Assembly: GCF_019793435.1 (NCBI RefSeq)
Contig: NZ_JAILYH010000016.1
Coordinates: 62,001 to 126,000 of the forward strand
DNA from: Rhizobium redzepovicii
Lineage (GTDB): Bacteria > Pseudomonadota > Alphaproteobacteria > Rhizobiales > Rhizobiaceae
Length of the DNA: 64,000 nucleotides
Reading direction: 5' to 3'
Shown: one piece after another, positions 36,424 to 48,939 of the stretch
How the letters are laid out: each line of letters begins with the position of its first letter
Numbering within the stretch: position 1 is the first letter of the stretch
The notes under the pieces: model-generated
Told to the model about the DNA's origin: nothing
Database searches by the model: none
Seen by the model: only the letters and a program-made list of their open reading frames with translations
Made by a program: the position numbers and the translations under genes

Positions 36424-37587
36424 TCACTCCGCGGCCTGGATTTTCGGTTCGATGACGTCTTCCTGCGCCACCGGTGGGGCAGCCTTGGAGACGGCTTTCC
36501 GCCTGCCGAGATATTGAGCGATCGTGCCGACGACACCTTTCGGCAGAAACAGCGTGACGGCGACGAAAAGACCACCGAGCGCAAACAGCCAGAACTCCGG
36601 GAAGAGGCCGGTGAAGATCGTCTTGCCGCCGTTGACGAGGATCGCGCCGATGATCGGTCCGATCAGCGTCGCCCGCCCGCCGACCGCCGTCCAGATGACC
36701 ACTTCGATCGAGTTGGCGGGGGCGAATTCGCCGGGATTGATGATGCCGACCTGTGGCACATAGAGCGCGCCGGCAATGCCCGCCATCATCGCCGAGACGA
36801 CGAAAGTGAAGAGCTTGAAGTGTTCGACGCGGTAACCGAGGAAGCGCGTGCGGCTTTCGGCATCGCGCACCCCGACCAGCACCTTGCCGAACTTCGAGCG
36901 CACGATCGCTGAGGCAAGCAGCAGCGACAGCGCCAGCAAGACCGCGGTTGCCGCAAAGAGGGCTGCACGCGTGCCGTCAGCCTGGACGTTGAAGCCGATA
37001 ATATCCTTGAAATCGGTCAGGCCGTTATTGCCGCCGAAGCCCATGTCGTTGCGGAAAAAAGCCAGCAGCAGCGCGTAGGTCATCGCCTGGGTGATGATCG
37101 AGAGATAGACGCCATTGACGCGTGAGCGGAAGGCGAACCAGCCGAAGACAAAGGCGAGCAGGCCGGGCACGACGAGCACCATCAGCGCCGCAAACCAGAA
37201 ATGGTTGAAGCCGTACCAGAACCAGGGCAGATCCTTCCAATTCAGGAACACCATGAAATCGGGCAGGATGGGGTCGCCGTAGCTGCCGCGCGTGCCGATC
37301 TGGCGCATCAGATACATGCCCATCGCATAACCGCCAAGCGCAAAGAAGGCGCCGTGGCCGAGCGAGAGAATGCCGCAGAAGCCCCAGACGAGATCGAGCG
37401 CCAGCGCCAGCAGCGCATAGGTCAGATACTTGCCGAACAGCGACATGATGTAGGTCGGCACATGCAGCGGATTGGTCGGCCCGGTCATCAGGTTGAGGAC
37501 CGGCACGAGAGCGGCGACCAGAAGCAGCAGCGCGATGGCAATGACGATCTTGCGATCCAGTGACCGGAGAAGGAAGGCCGTTATCAT
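36424..37587 (-). CDS. urtC: Urea ABC importer permease UrtC
   Basis: A 387-residue LivM-type permease with about ten hydrophobic segments. Typical pieces are LALDLVWGFCGILSLGHGAF (near 60), VNGVYLSIITQAMTYALLLA and GALYVPQVGIINPGEFAP then EVVIWTAVGGRATLIGPIIG. AAGGAG precedes ATG 37587, whose ATGA overlaps the urtB stop. The open frame continues upstream to 38484, but that is out-of-frame shadow of urtB. Confidence 0.93.
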   Translation of the reverse strand: MITAFLLRSLDRKIVIAIALLLLVAALVPVLNLMTGPTNPLHVPTYIMSLFGKYLTYALLALALDLVWGFCGILSLGHGAFFALGGYAMGMYLMRQIGTRGSYGDPILPDFMVFLNWKDLPWFWYGFNHFWFAALMVLVVPGLLAFVFGWFAFRSRVNGVYLSIITQAMTYALLLAFFRNDMGFGGNNGLTDFKDIIGFNVQADGTRAALFAATAVLLALSLLLASAIVRSKFGKVLVGVRDAESRTRFLGYRVEHFKLFTFVVSAMMAGIAGALYVPQVGIINPGEFAPANSIEVVIWTAVGGRATLIGPIIGAILVNGGKTIFTGLFPEFWLFALGGLFVAVTLFLPKGVVGTIAQYLGRRKAVSKAAPPVAQEDVIEPKIQAAE

Positions 37588-39236
37588 GCTTCCACCGCCC
37601 TTCCTTTGAGTGCGAAGAGCCCGCGCGGACGCTTCTGGATGAAAAGAATGATGAGGACGAGCACCAGGATCTTGCCGAGCACGGCACCGGCGAAGGGCTC
37701 GAGGAACTTGTTGACGACGCCGAGCGAGAGCGCGCCGACGAGCGTGCCCCAGAGATTGCCGACACCGCCGAAGACGACGACCATGAAGCTGTCGATGATG
37801 TAGGATTGGCCGAGGTTCGGAGAGACGTTGTCGATCTGGCTGAGCGCCACGCCGGCGATACCGGCGATGCCCGAACCGAGAGCGAAGGTGAAGGCATCGA
37901 CCCAGCCGGTGCGGATGCCCATCGAGGACGCCATGCGGCGGTTCTGCGTGACGGCGCGCATCTGCAGTCCGAAGGCTGACCGCTTGAGCAGCAGGAGCAG
38001 CGTCACGAAGACAACCATCGAAAAGACGATGATCCACAGTCGATTCCAGGTGATCGAGAGCCCGCCGAGATCGAAGACGCCGGACATCCAGGTTGGATTG
38101 CGGACCTCGCGGTTGGTCGGGCCGAAGATGCTGCGCACGGCCTGCTGCAGGATCAGCGACACGCCCCATGTGGCGAGCAGCGTTTCGAGCGGGCGGCCGT
38201 AGAGATAGCGGATGACGGCGCGCTCGATGACCAGGCCGACGAAGCCGGTAAAGACGAAGGCGGCGGGCACGGCAAAGGCAAGTGAATAATCCGCCACGCC
38301 CGGGAAGGCCGAGGTGATGTATTCCTGCACGACATAGGTCGTATAGGCCCCGATCATCACCATCTCGCCATGTGCCATGTTGATGACGCCCATGACGCCG
38401 AAGGTGATGGCAAGGCCGATCGCCGCAAGCAGCAGCACCGAGCCGAGCGACAAGCCGTACCAGACGTTCTGGGCGACATCCCACAACGCCAGGCTGCGAT
38501 TGATGGTGCTGATATTGGCCTGGATCGCCGGCTTCAAATCGTCAGGCGCGGTTTCGAGCGTGGTCGTGAGGATGGTCAGCGCATCACGATTGCCGCGAGC
38601 CGCGATCGTATCGATCGCAGCCTTCTTGTCTTCGACGCTCGCATCGGTCTTCAGCAGCAGCACTGCGCGCGCCGCTTCCATCGTACTCTTGATCTCGGCG
38701 TCCTTTTCAGCCGCAAGCGCCGCGTTCAGCAGGTCGAGATTGGCGGGATCGGCATCTTTCAGCAGGCCCTGTGCCGCGGCGAGCCGCGCCGAGCGGTCCG
38801 GGCTCATCAGCGTCAGCTGGCTGGTGGCGGCGCCGATGACGCCGCGAAGCGCATTGTTGATCTTGACCTTGATCATCATGTCAGGGTCGACATCGGCAGC
38901 GGCTTCGCCGGTGATTGGATCGGAATAGGTCGGTTCGTCATCGGTGCCGCCCTGGAGGAGCACCGGGCCGCCGTCGGAATTGACGTAGAGAAGGCCCTCG
39001 CTCAACTGCTCCAGGATCTGACCGACATGCGGGTCCTTGGAGGCGACCAGCGTCTTGATGGCCGCTTCGCGCTCCGGAAAATCGCCGACGCCGAGCGCAT
39101 CGATGAGCACGTGGATATCGTCCTCGGCGCGAACTTCGCTCGATGTTGGCAGGCCGGGAACCGCGAGGCCGATAAATGTCAGGCCCGAGAATGTCAGGCA
39201 GAGCGTGATGAGGAAAATCTTTATGGCGCGATACAT
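37584..39236 (-). CDS. urtB: Urea ABC importer permease UrtB
   Basis: A 550-residue LivH-type permease with a long N-terminal extension. Residues 1-37 form a signal-like segment (IFLITLCLTFSGLTFIGLAV). About 40-245 is a soluble helical, HEAT-like region (EREAAIKTLVASKDPHVGQI; LAAAQGLLKDADPANLDLLN). The permease proper starts near 255 (LLLAAIGLAITFGVMGVINM; GEMVMIGAYTTYVVQ). The extension is a known feature of UrtB compared with LivH. Overlaps urtC by 4 bases. Confidence 0.92.
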   Translation of the reverse strand: MYRAIKIFLITLCLTFSGLTFIGLAVPGLPTSSEVRAEDDIHVLIDALGVGDFPEREAAIKTLVASKDPHVGQILEQLSEGLLYVNSDGGPVLLQGGTDDEPTYSDPITGEAAADVDPDMMIKVKINNALRGVIGAATSQLTLMSPDRSARLAAAQGLLKDADPANLDLLNAALAAEKDAEIKSTMEAARAVLLLKTDASVEDKKAAIDTIAARGNRDALTILTTTLETAPDDLKPAIQANISTINRSLALWDVAQNVWYGLSLGSVLLLAAIGLAITFGVMGVINMAHGEMVMIGAYTTYVVQEYITSAFPGVADYSLAFAVPAAFVFTGFVGLVIERAVIRYLYGRPLETLLATWGVSLILQQAVRSIFGPTNREVRNPTWMSGVFDLGGLSITWNRLWIIVFSMVVFVTLLLLLKRSAFGLQMRAVTQNRRMASSMGIRTGWVDAFTFALGSGIAGIAGVALSQIDNVSPNLGQSYIIDSFMVVVFGGVGNLWGTLVGALSLGVVNKFLEPFAGAVLGKILVLVLIILFIQKRPRGLFALKGRAVEA

Positions 39237-39290
39237 CGGCTTTCTCGCCCTTGATAGTGTTGGCCTCGCGGCACAATCGCTGGGACGGAG

Positions 39291-39319
39291 CTTCCGCCCG
39301 GTGTTGAACCGGACGGAAG
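39291..39319. terminator. Hairpin between urtA and urtB
   Basis: A 12-bp stem with one mismatch, CTTCCGCCCGGT (39291-39302) / ACCGGACGGAAG (39308-39319), lies in the 114-base urtA-urtB gap. Without a T-run it suits partial termination or 3'-end protection, giving more binding protein than permease. Confidence 0.6.
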
Positions 39320-39350
39320 TCTTCAGGCAATCATCTGATCGGGGTCGTAC

Positions 39351-40643
39351 TCAGGAACCCTTGCCGCCGCACTTGCCGGTGGCAACGTTGAAGTTGCCGC
39401 AGGACATCGGCTTGCGCCAATCGGAGATCAGGTCCTTGGAGTCGGGCAGGTAATCCGACCATTCGTCGCCAACAACGGCGGGGGTCTGCTGGACGATTTC
39501 GAACTGGCCGTTGGCCTGGATTTCACCGATCAGCACCGGCTTGGTGATGTGGTGGTTCGGCATGACGGTCGCATAACCACCCGAGAGGTTCGGAACGCTG
39601 ACACCGATGATGGAGTCGAGAACCTTGTCGGTATCGGTCGTGCCGGCAGCCTGGACGGCCTTCACCCATGCGTTGAAGCCGATATAGGCAGCCTCCATCG
39701 GATCGTTCGTCACGCGCTTGTCGTTCTTGGTGTAAGCGTGCCAGTCCTTGATGAACTTCTTGTTGGCCGGGCTTTCCACAGACTCGAAATAGTTCCAGGC
39801 AGCGAGATGGCCGACGAGCGGCTTGGTGTCGAGACCGGCAAGCTCTTCTTCGCCGACGGAGAAGGCGACGACGGGAATGTCGGTTGCCTTGATACCCTTG
39901 TTGCCCAGTTCCTTGTAGAACGGAACGTTGGCGTCGCCGTTGATCGTCGAGACGACGGCGGTCTTCTTGCCGGCCGAACCGAATTCCTTGATCTTGGAAA
40001 CTTCGGTCTGCCAGTCGGAAAAACCGAACGGCGTGTAGTTGGTCATGATGTCTTCTTTCGGAATACCCTTCGAAATCAGGTATGCCTCGAGAATCTTGTT
40101 GGTCGTGCGCGGATAAACGTAGTCGGTCCCTTCAAGAACGAAGCGCTTGACGCCTTCTTTTTCCATCAGGTAGTCGACGGCCGGAATGGCCTGCTGGTTC
40201 GGAGCAGCACCGGTGTAGAAGATGTTGCGCGAGGATTCTTCGCCCTCATACTGCACGGGGTAGAAGAGCAGCGAATTCAGCTCTTCGAAAACCGGCAGAA
40301 CGGACTTGCGCGACGAGGACGTCCAGCAACCGAAGACAGCGGCAACCTTGTCCTTCTGGATCAGTTCGCGGGCTTTTTCGGCAAACAGCGGCCAGTCGGA
40401 AGCCGGATCGACAACAACCGCCTCGAGCTTCTTGCCAAGAAGGCCGCCCTTTTTGTTCTGCTCGTCGATGAGCATCAACATGGCGTCTTTCAGGGTGGTT
40501 TCGGAAATCGCCATGGTGCCGGAAAGCGAATGCAGCACGCCGACTTTAATCGTGTCGTCGGCGGCAAGTGCGCCCTGGAAGGCGGCCGATGCCGCCATGA
40601 CGGCACCGAGCGCAGCGCCGGTGATCGTGGATCTGAGATTCAT
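39351..40643 (-). CDS. urtA: Urea ABC importer binding protein UrtA
   Basis: A 430-residue periplasmic receptor. The signal peptide ends near AFQGALA|ADD. The mature protein begins DTIKVGVLHSLSGTMAISET, the UrtA/AmiC-like signature, with FGCWTSSSRKSVLPVFEELN (near 110) and FYTGAAPNQQAIPAVDYL. GAGGGG lies 11 bases before ATG 40643. First gene of the urt operon; its promoter should lie in 40644-40832. Nitrogen control is expected for the family, but I did not find a convincing sigma-54 site. Confidence 0.94.
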   Translation of the reverse strand: MNLRSTITGAALGAVMAASAAFQGALAADDTIKVGVLHSLSGTMAISETTLKDAMLMLIDEQNKKGGLLGKKLEAVVVDPASDWPLFAEKARELIQKDKVAAVFGCWTSSSRKSVLPVFEELNSLLFYPVQYEGEESSRNIFYTGAAPNQQAIPAVDYLMEKEGVKRFVLEGTDYVYPRTTNKILEAYLISKGIPKEDIMTNYTPFGFSDWQTEVSKIKEFGSAGKKTAVVSTINGDANVPFYKELGNKGIKATDIPVVAFSVGEEELAGLDTKPLVGHLAAWNYFESVESPANKKFIKDWHAYTKNDKRVTNDPMEAAYIGFNAWVKAVQAAGTTDTDKVLDSIIGVSVPNLSGGYATVMPNHHITKPVLIGEIQANGQFEIVQQTPAVVGDEWSDYLPDSKDLISDWRKPMSCGNFNVATGKCGGKGS

Positions 40644-40832
40644 CTGGTTGAGCCCCTCTTCTTGTTCCGCAACAGGCCGGAAACGGAATTTAACTGTTGC
40701 CGAGGGGACTATCGGGTGCTGCATCACAAAAACACATACGCAAAATGACGTAGGTGCAGGGGGCAAACGAGCAGGCCGGAAAGCCAAGAGCATCCCCGCA
40801 GTTGGGAATGCCCTCTCGGTTCGCAAAGAAAA

Positions 40833-42737
40833 TTATCCTTCGATCGTCAGTGTGACTGAGGTCGGACCGTAAGAGAGGCTCGCCTTATGGCCGGAGATGG
40901 TGAGCTTGCCGAAGGTGCCGGAAAGGGTGCCGGCCTTCAGGATCTCGATCTTCGTTCCGGTCGCCGGGACAAAACCATCGGCAAGCGTCACGTCGAGATC
41001 GCCGGCCAGCGCTGCTTTGCCCTCGATCGCCAGCGTGCCGGCGCCGTTTGCACCGAGCGCCAGTTTCGCCGTCGCATTGGCTGACTGCTGATAGTCCCCG
41101 CTTACGGCCAACGGCTTGTCGGCCGCCACGACGAGCGAACCGCCATCGACCATCAGTCCGCCGGAGCCGAAAGCCGAGGACGACCCGGCCACCAGCGCGC
41201 CCTCTTCGAGCACGGTGCCGCCGGCATAGCTGTTGGCGCCGGATAGTCCGAGAATGCCGCTGCCGCGCTTCACCAGCTTGCCCTTGCCGCCGATGTCGTT
41301 GCGCCAGCTATCGATCGCACTGAAGCCGCCCTTTGCAGCATCCATCGTCACGGTCACATCTTGATCGAAGGCGCCGTAACCGTCGGCGGCGGCAAACAGG
41401 TTGAGGCGGCCATAACCTTCCGCGTCGTCGAGGAGCGGATAGCCGGAGGCGATCTCCGTCGTCTTCAACACGTCGCGGCGCTGCTCGCCATCGAGATAGG
41501 GCAGACGCGTTTCGAGAAGCGCTTCGGCACCCTCCGGCACGCCGGGCGGCTGATCGGTCGGATGGATCGTCGGCAGGCCGTAGCTCAGGCGCTGCAGCAC
41601 ATAGGCGCGATTGGCGTCATGATCGGCAAAACGGTCTGCGGCGGTCGGCGCCGCATGCGCAGCAACTTCGAGCGCACCCGCGTCGGCAACGCCCGATTTG
41701 GCGATGAGCCAGGACTGTGTCTGGGCATAAGCATCGCTCTTCAACCCGGCATTGTCGGCCTTGTTCAGATTGTAGACGACCGTCGCGGTGCCAAGCATGC
41801 GGCCGCCCATCACGTCGAGAGGGGAATGCATGCCGGCAAGGATGCGATCCTCACCCAGCTCGCTGGCGCGCGTGATCATTTCCTGGAAGCGTTGCGGCGC
41901 GAGATAGGCCATGGCGAGCGCATCCCGCCAGGCTTCCGCCGTATGTCCGCTTGGGAAGCCGCCGTCCTCGACCGGCTTGCCGCTCTTGGCAGGCTCAAGC
42001 GTCGGGACGACCGAAACGTCCTGGCTCCAGCGGTAGGGACGGCCATATTTGAAGTAGCGCTTGGCGGGCTCCGTCGAGCCGTCACCGCTGGCGGCGTTGA
42101 TGAAGTCGATTGCGAGGCCCATGTCCGGATTGGCATCGGTCTTGTTTTCGGTGTCCGGCTTGCTGCCGGCGCCGCGATTGTTGCCCTTGTCGTCATATTT
42201 GACGGTCGTCGCATCGGCGGCCACCGCGGTGATCGTGGTGGTCTGCTTGGAGCCGGCCTTCCAGGCGTCGGTCAGCGGACCAAGGCCATCGACGATGCTG
42301 GCATTCTTGCCCCGCCGGTCGTCGAGATAGGCGGCCACGGCCTGATCGGCCGTCCGCGCCTTGGTCACCTTGACGACATAGGCGATGTTCGCATCATGGA
42401 CGAGTTTGTTGATGACCTGACCATCGGTCTTGCTGAGCGGAATGCCATCCCAATCCGTCTTGGCAACCGCCGGGCAATTGTCCTTGGCCGGCGCTTCGAC
42501 GCCCGCATCAACGAAAGGCGTGCGCGGCGTCCAGACTTCGAGGAAACCGGAGAGAAGGTGAACGGCGGCATTGGTGTCCACCGTCGAGAAGCAGGCGTCA
42601 CCGCGCTTGTTGGTGTTTCCGGTCTCGGCATAAGGCGCGTCTACCGCCGTGGCCTGCTCTGCGACGGCGAGCGACGGCACGATCGAAACGAGGCAGACGA
42701 GGGCGGTGCTCAGGCGGAAAAAGCTTGAAACAAACAT
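40833..42737 (-). CDS. Secreted PAP2-type acid phosphatase with C-terminal autotransporter-type repeat
   Basis: 634 residues. A signal peptide (LSTALVCLVSIVPSLAVA) precedes a class-A/PAP2 phosphatase domain with the three motifs KYGRPYRW (near 228), GGFPSGHTAEAW (near 258) and GMHSPLDVMGGRMLG (near 300). After about 430 comes a beta-rich region with one passenger-associated transport repeat, GILGLSGANSYAGGTVLEEG (near 495), and further Gly/Ala/Ser strands. It ends at TLTIEG without a recognisable 12-strand autotransporter barrel. It is therefore either periplasmic/secreted by another route or uses a separate translocator. Divergent from the NCS1-type kinase. TAA at 40833. Confidence 0.82.
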   Translation of the reverse strand: MFVSSFFRLSTALVCLVSIVPSLAVAEQATAVDAPYAETGNTNKRGDACFSTVDTNAAVHLLSGFLEVWTPRTPFVDAGVEAPAKDNCPAVAKTDWDGIPLSKTDGQVINKLVHDANIAYVVKVTKARTADQAVAAYLDDRRGKNASIVDGLGPLTDAWKAGSKQTTTITAVAADATTVKYDDKGNNRGAGSKPDTENKTDANPDMGLAIDFINAASGDGSTEPAKRYFKYGRPYRWSQDVSVVPTLEPAKSGKPVEDGGFPSGHTAEAWRDALAMAYLAPQRFQEMITRASELGEDRILAGMHSPLDVMGGRMLGTATVVYNLNKADNAGLKSDAYAQTQSWLIAKSGVADAGALEVAAHAAPTAADRFADHDANRAYVLQRLSYGLPTIHPTDQPPGVPEGAEALLETRLPYLDGEQRRDVLKTTEIASGYPLLDDAEGYGRLNLFAAADGYGAFDQDVTVTMDAAKGGFSAIDSWRNDIGGKGKLVKRGSGILGLSGANSYAGGTVLEEGALVAGSSSAFGSGGLMVDGGSLVVAADKPLAVSGDYQQSANATAKLALGANGAGTLAIEGKAALAGDLDVTLADGFVPATGTKIEILKAGTLSGTFGKLTISGHKASLSYGPTSVTLTIEG

Positions 42738-42914
42738 AGGTGATACCTGAAATGGTTGAAGGAACGGCGGGAGAGTTAGAGGCTTGGTGTGACAGACCGG
42801 CTTCAAAAATATGGCGGTTCCGTGAATCTGCCAGTGCTCCGCCCTTGCCTTTCTCACCCATCCCGCCAAAACTGTTTCGAGACGATAGGCCAACCGGAAT
42901 GCCGGAAGGAAGAC

Positions 42915-46293
<3,379 letters not shown>

Positions 46294-46301
<8 letters not shown>

Positions 46302-47211
46302 GCCGGCCCTGCCCCGCGACATCGTTCTGCTCGTCGACGACTCGCCCGAAGCGCTCGGCTTCCTGACCGACGCGCTCGAACAATCTGGCTTCTCCGTGCT
46401 GATCGCCACATCGGGCGCGGCGGCACTTGGCATCGTCGAGCGCATCACGCCCGATCTCATCCTGCTCGACGCCGTCATGCCCGCCATGGATGGCTTCGAG
46501 ACCTGCCGCAGGCTGAAGGCGAATGCGGCGGTGGCGCAGGTGCCCGTCATTTTCATGACCGGCCTGACCGAGACCGAGCATGTCGTGCACGCGCTGGAAT
46601 CCGGTGGTGTAGACTATCTTGCCAAGCCGATCAATATCGACGAGTTGCGCGCCCGCATCCGTGTGCATCTGCGCAATGCCCGCTCGGCGCAGAGCGCCCG
46701 GGTTGCACTCGACGCCGCCGGCCGCCATCTGCTGGCGGTCAAGGGCGACGGGGCAATCCATTGGTCGACGCCGCAGGCAACACGGCTGGTCAATGCCGCC
46801 ATGGGCAGCGACGAGGGCATGGAAATCGTCGTCCGCCATATAGCCGGCTGGATGCGCGACCGCGCGGCCGCAGTGCGCGACGGCATCATCTCGATCGCCC
46901 ATGCCGGCCAGGCGGCGCTGCAGCTTGCTTTTCTCGGCGCGATCGGCCCGGACGAATATCTTTTCCGCCTCACCGCCGCCAATCAGCGCAGCGACGACGA
47001 GATGCTGCGCCAGCGCTTCTCGCTCACCCAGCGCGAATCCGAAGTGCTGCTCTGGATCGCCAAGGGCAAGGCCAACCGCGACATCGGCGAAATATTGGGA
47101 CTGTCGGCACGCACCGTCAACAAACACCTCGAACAGATCTACGTGAAACTCGGCGTCGAGAACCGGGCGTCAGCTGCGGTAAAAGCCACACACGTGCTGC
47201 ACGAGATCTGA
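46294..47211 (+). CDS. LuxR/FixJ-type response regulator paired with the NCS1 kinase
   Basis: About 305 residues. The N-terminal receiver has IVLLVDDSPEALGFL, phospho-acceptor in LILLDAVMPAMDGFE (Asp near 57) and DYLAKPINI. A ~100-residue linker follows, then a C-terminal LuxR helix-turn-helix (LTQRESEVLLWIAKGKANRD; LSARTVNKHLEQIYVKLGV). AAGGTGG precedes TTG 46294, which overlaps the kinase stop. ATG 46267 is an alternative with no ribosome site. The overlap makes it the cognate regulator. Likely targets are the nearby urt or PAP2 promoters, by inference. Confidence 0.87.
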
Positions 47212-47265
47212 GCAAAGTCGGGCGGCACAGCGCCCTCGCCGCGGCAGCCCGAGATTGAAACCTCC

Positions 47266-47299
47266 GCAAAACAAAGAAGCCCGGTCGAAACCGGGCTTC
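47266..47299 (-). terminator. Terminator of the liv operon (possibly bidirectional)
   Basis: Perfect 10-bp stem GAAGCCCGGT (47276-47285) / ACCGGGCTTC (47290-47299) with a 4-base loop CGAA. On the minus strand TTTGTTTT follows, after the livK stop. The response-regulator gene converges from the other side. Confidence 0.8.
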
Positions 47300-47326
47300 A
47301 ATCTCATGCAAAAAGGGAAGGCAAGC

Positions 47327-48448
47327 TTACATGCCCTGCGGCACGTAGGTGTACTTGCCGTCTGCGCCCTTCTTCCATTCGTACATGATGTACCCAGGAA
47401 TCTTCGGGTCACCCTTTTCGTCGAACGAAATGTCGCCGAGAACCGTCGTGAACGGACCCTTTTCCTTCATGGCCGTGGCAACGGCTTCAGGATCGACCGA
47501 ACCGGCAGCCTTGGCGGCACCGGCGATCGCCTGCATCGCAGCGTAGGAATAGAGCGTGTAGGCTTCCGGGTTGAAACCGGCAGCCTTGAACTTTTCGACG
47601 AGTTCCTTGTTGGCCGGGTTCAGTGTCGGATCAGGACCGAAGGTGTTCAGCGTACCGGCAACGGCGTCGCCAGCGATCGAGGCCAGTTCGTTCGAAACGA
47701 TACCGTCGCCCGAAACCAGCGTTGCCTTCAGGCCCTGATCTGCGGCCTGACGAATGATAAGACCGGCTTCGGTGTGCAGACCGCCCCAATAGATGATCGA
47801 GACGCCGGCTTCCTTCATCTTGGCGATGAGGGCCGAGAAGTCCTTATCGCCGACGTTGATGCCTTCATACATGACTTCCGTCACACCGGCGGCATTCATC
47901 GCCTTCTTGGTTTCATCGGCAAGACCCTGACCGTAAGGTGTCTTGTCGTGAACGACCGCGATCTTGGCGTCCTTGAAGTGATCGGCAAGATACTTGCCGG
48001 CGATGGCGCCCTGCTGGTCGTCACGGCCGCAGGTACGGAAAGTGTTCCAGAGACCGCGTTCCGTAAACTTAGGGTTCGTAGCGGCCGGGGTGATTTCGAG
48101 GATGCCGTTTTCGGCATAGACTTCCGAAGCCGGGATCGAAACGCCCGAGTTGAAGTGGCCGATGACGAACTTGACACCGTCGGCAACGAATTTATTGGCG
48201 ACCGAAATGCCCTGCTTCGGGTCGGAGACGTCGTCGCCGAGCTCGAGCTTGATCTGCTCGCCATTGATGCCGCCAGCAGCGTTGATATCGGCGGCCGCCT
48301 GCTCGGCGCCCTTCTGGAGCTGAGCACCGAACGCAGCGTTCGGGCCGGTCAGCGGACCAGCGACAGCGATGAGAACGTCGGCCCATGCGTTGCCGCTGAA
48401 GGCGACCATCGCCGTCAGAGCCACCGCCGACAGAAGAGACTTCTTCAT
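47327..48448 (-). CDS. livK: Branched-chain amino acid ABC binding protein
   Basis: A 373-residue periplasmic receptor. The signal peptide MKKSLLSAVALTAMVAFSGN ends near AWA|D. The mature start is VLIAVAGPLTGPNAAFGAQL, then AADINAAGGINGEQIKLELG, the Leu/Ile/Val-binding family. GGGAGTAAC precedes the ATG. Last gene of the liv operon. The exact ligand range (branched-chain or broader) is not readable. Confidence 0.92.
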   Translation of the reverse strand: MKKSLLSAVALTAMVAFSGNAWADVLIAVAGPLTGPNAAFGAQLQKGAEQAAADINAAGGINGEQIKLELGDDVSDPKQGISVANKFVADGVKFVIGHFNSGVSIPASEVYAENGILEITPAATNPKFTERGLWNTFRTCGRDDQQGAIAGKYLADHFKDAKIAVVHDKTPYGQGLADETKKAMNAAGVTEVMYEGINVGDKDFSALIAKMKEAGVSIIYWGGLHTEAGLIIRQAADQGLKATLVSGDGIVSNELASIAGDAVAGTLNTFGPDPTLNPANKELVEKFKAAGFNPEAYTLYSYAAMQAIAGAAKAAGSVDPEAVATAMKEKGPFTTVLGDISFDEKGDPKIPGYIMYEWKKGADGKYTYVPQGM

Positions 48449-48568
48449 ATTGTTACTCCCAATTTTTGGGCGGGTTCCGGTCCAAGGCCCAGCGCACTAC
48501 CCACCATTGACTGCGCCAGGAAAGCTGTTCCACTCTGAAGGCAATTCATGCCTAGTTTCAACGGACTG

Positions 48569-48922
48569 TCAATGTTTGTCCTTCCACGAAAACGCGGAAG
48601 TTTTTTCGTACAGCCAGTAATAGTTGTTGACCATCTGATTGGTGCGGCGAAAGCGGAAGCCGGCGGTCGAGAAGACCAGCAGCGTCACGAAATCGATGCC
48701 GTAGAAGAGAGCGCTGAGCATCGGCCCATCGAACAGGGCGTGGTGCAGGAACTGCATCGCCCAGGCGAGCAGGAAAGTGTAGACGACAGTCAGCGGGTAG
48801 TTGTTCCAGCCTTCGGCAACCGCCTTGCCGGCGCGCCAGGCCGTCCAGAAGCCGATCAGCACGACGATCGCGCGGATGATCAACCGGGCACCGGTATCGC
48901 TTTCGAAGAAAAGTCCCTGCAT
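48569..48922 (-). CDS. DUF6867 membrane protein of the liv operon
   Basis: A 117-residue protein with three hydrophobic segments (LIIRAIVVLIGFWTAWRAG; TVVYTFLLAWAMQFLHHALF; YGIDFVTLLVFSTAGF). The tail is RRTNQMVNNYYWLYEKTSAF. I recognise it as the small membrane protein found with alphaproteobacterial branched-chain amino acid transporters (DUF6867). It lies between livF and livK. Role unknown. Confidence 0.75.
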   Translation of the reverse strand: MQGLFFESDTGARLIIRAIVVLIGFWTAWRAGKAVAEGWNNYPLTVVYTFLLAWAMQFLHHALFDGPMLSALFYGIDFVTLLVFSTAGFRFRRTNQMVNNYYWLYEKTSAFSWKDKH

Positions 48923-48939
48923 GTCAAACTCCCTTCGAG

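Noticed and set aside
37588..38484. Upstream continuation of the urtC reading frame
   Set aside because: Arg-rich, out-of-frame translation of urtB; the UrtC start with ribosome site is at 37587.
40644..40832. Possible sigma-54 promoter of the urt operon
   Set aside because: TGGC and TGC elements are present, but the GG to GC spacing is 11 or more instead of 10 bases.
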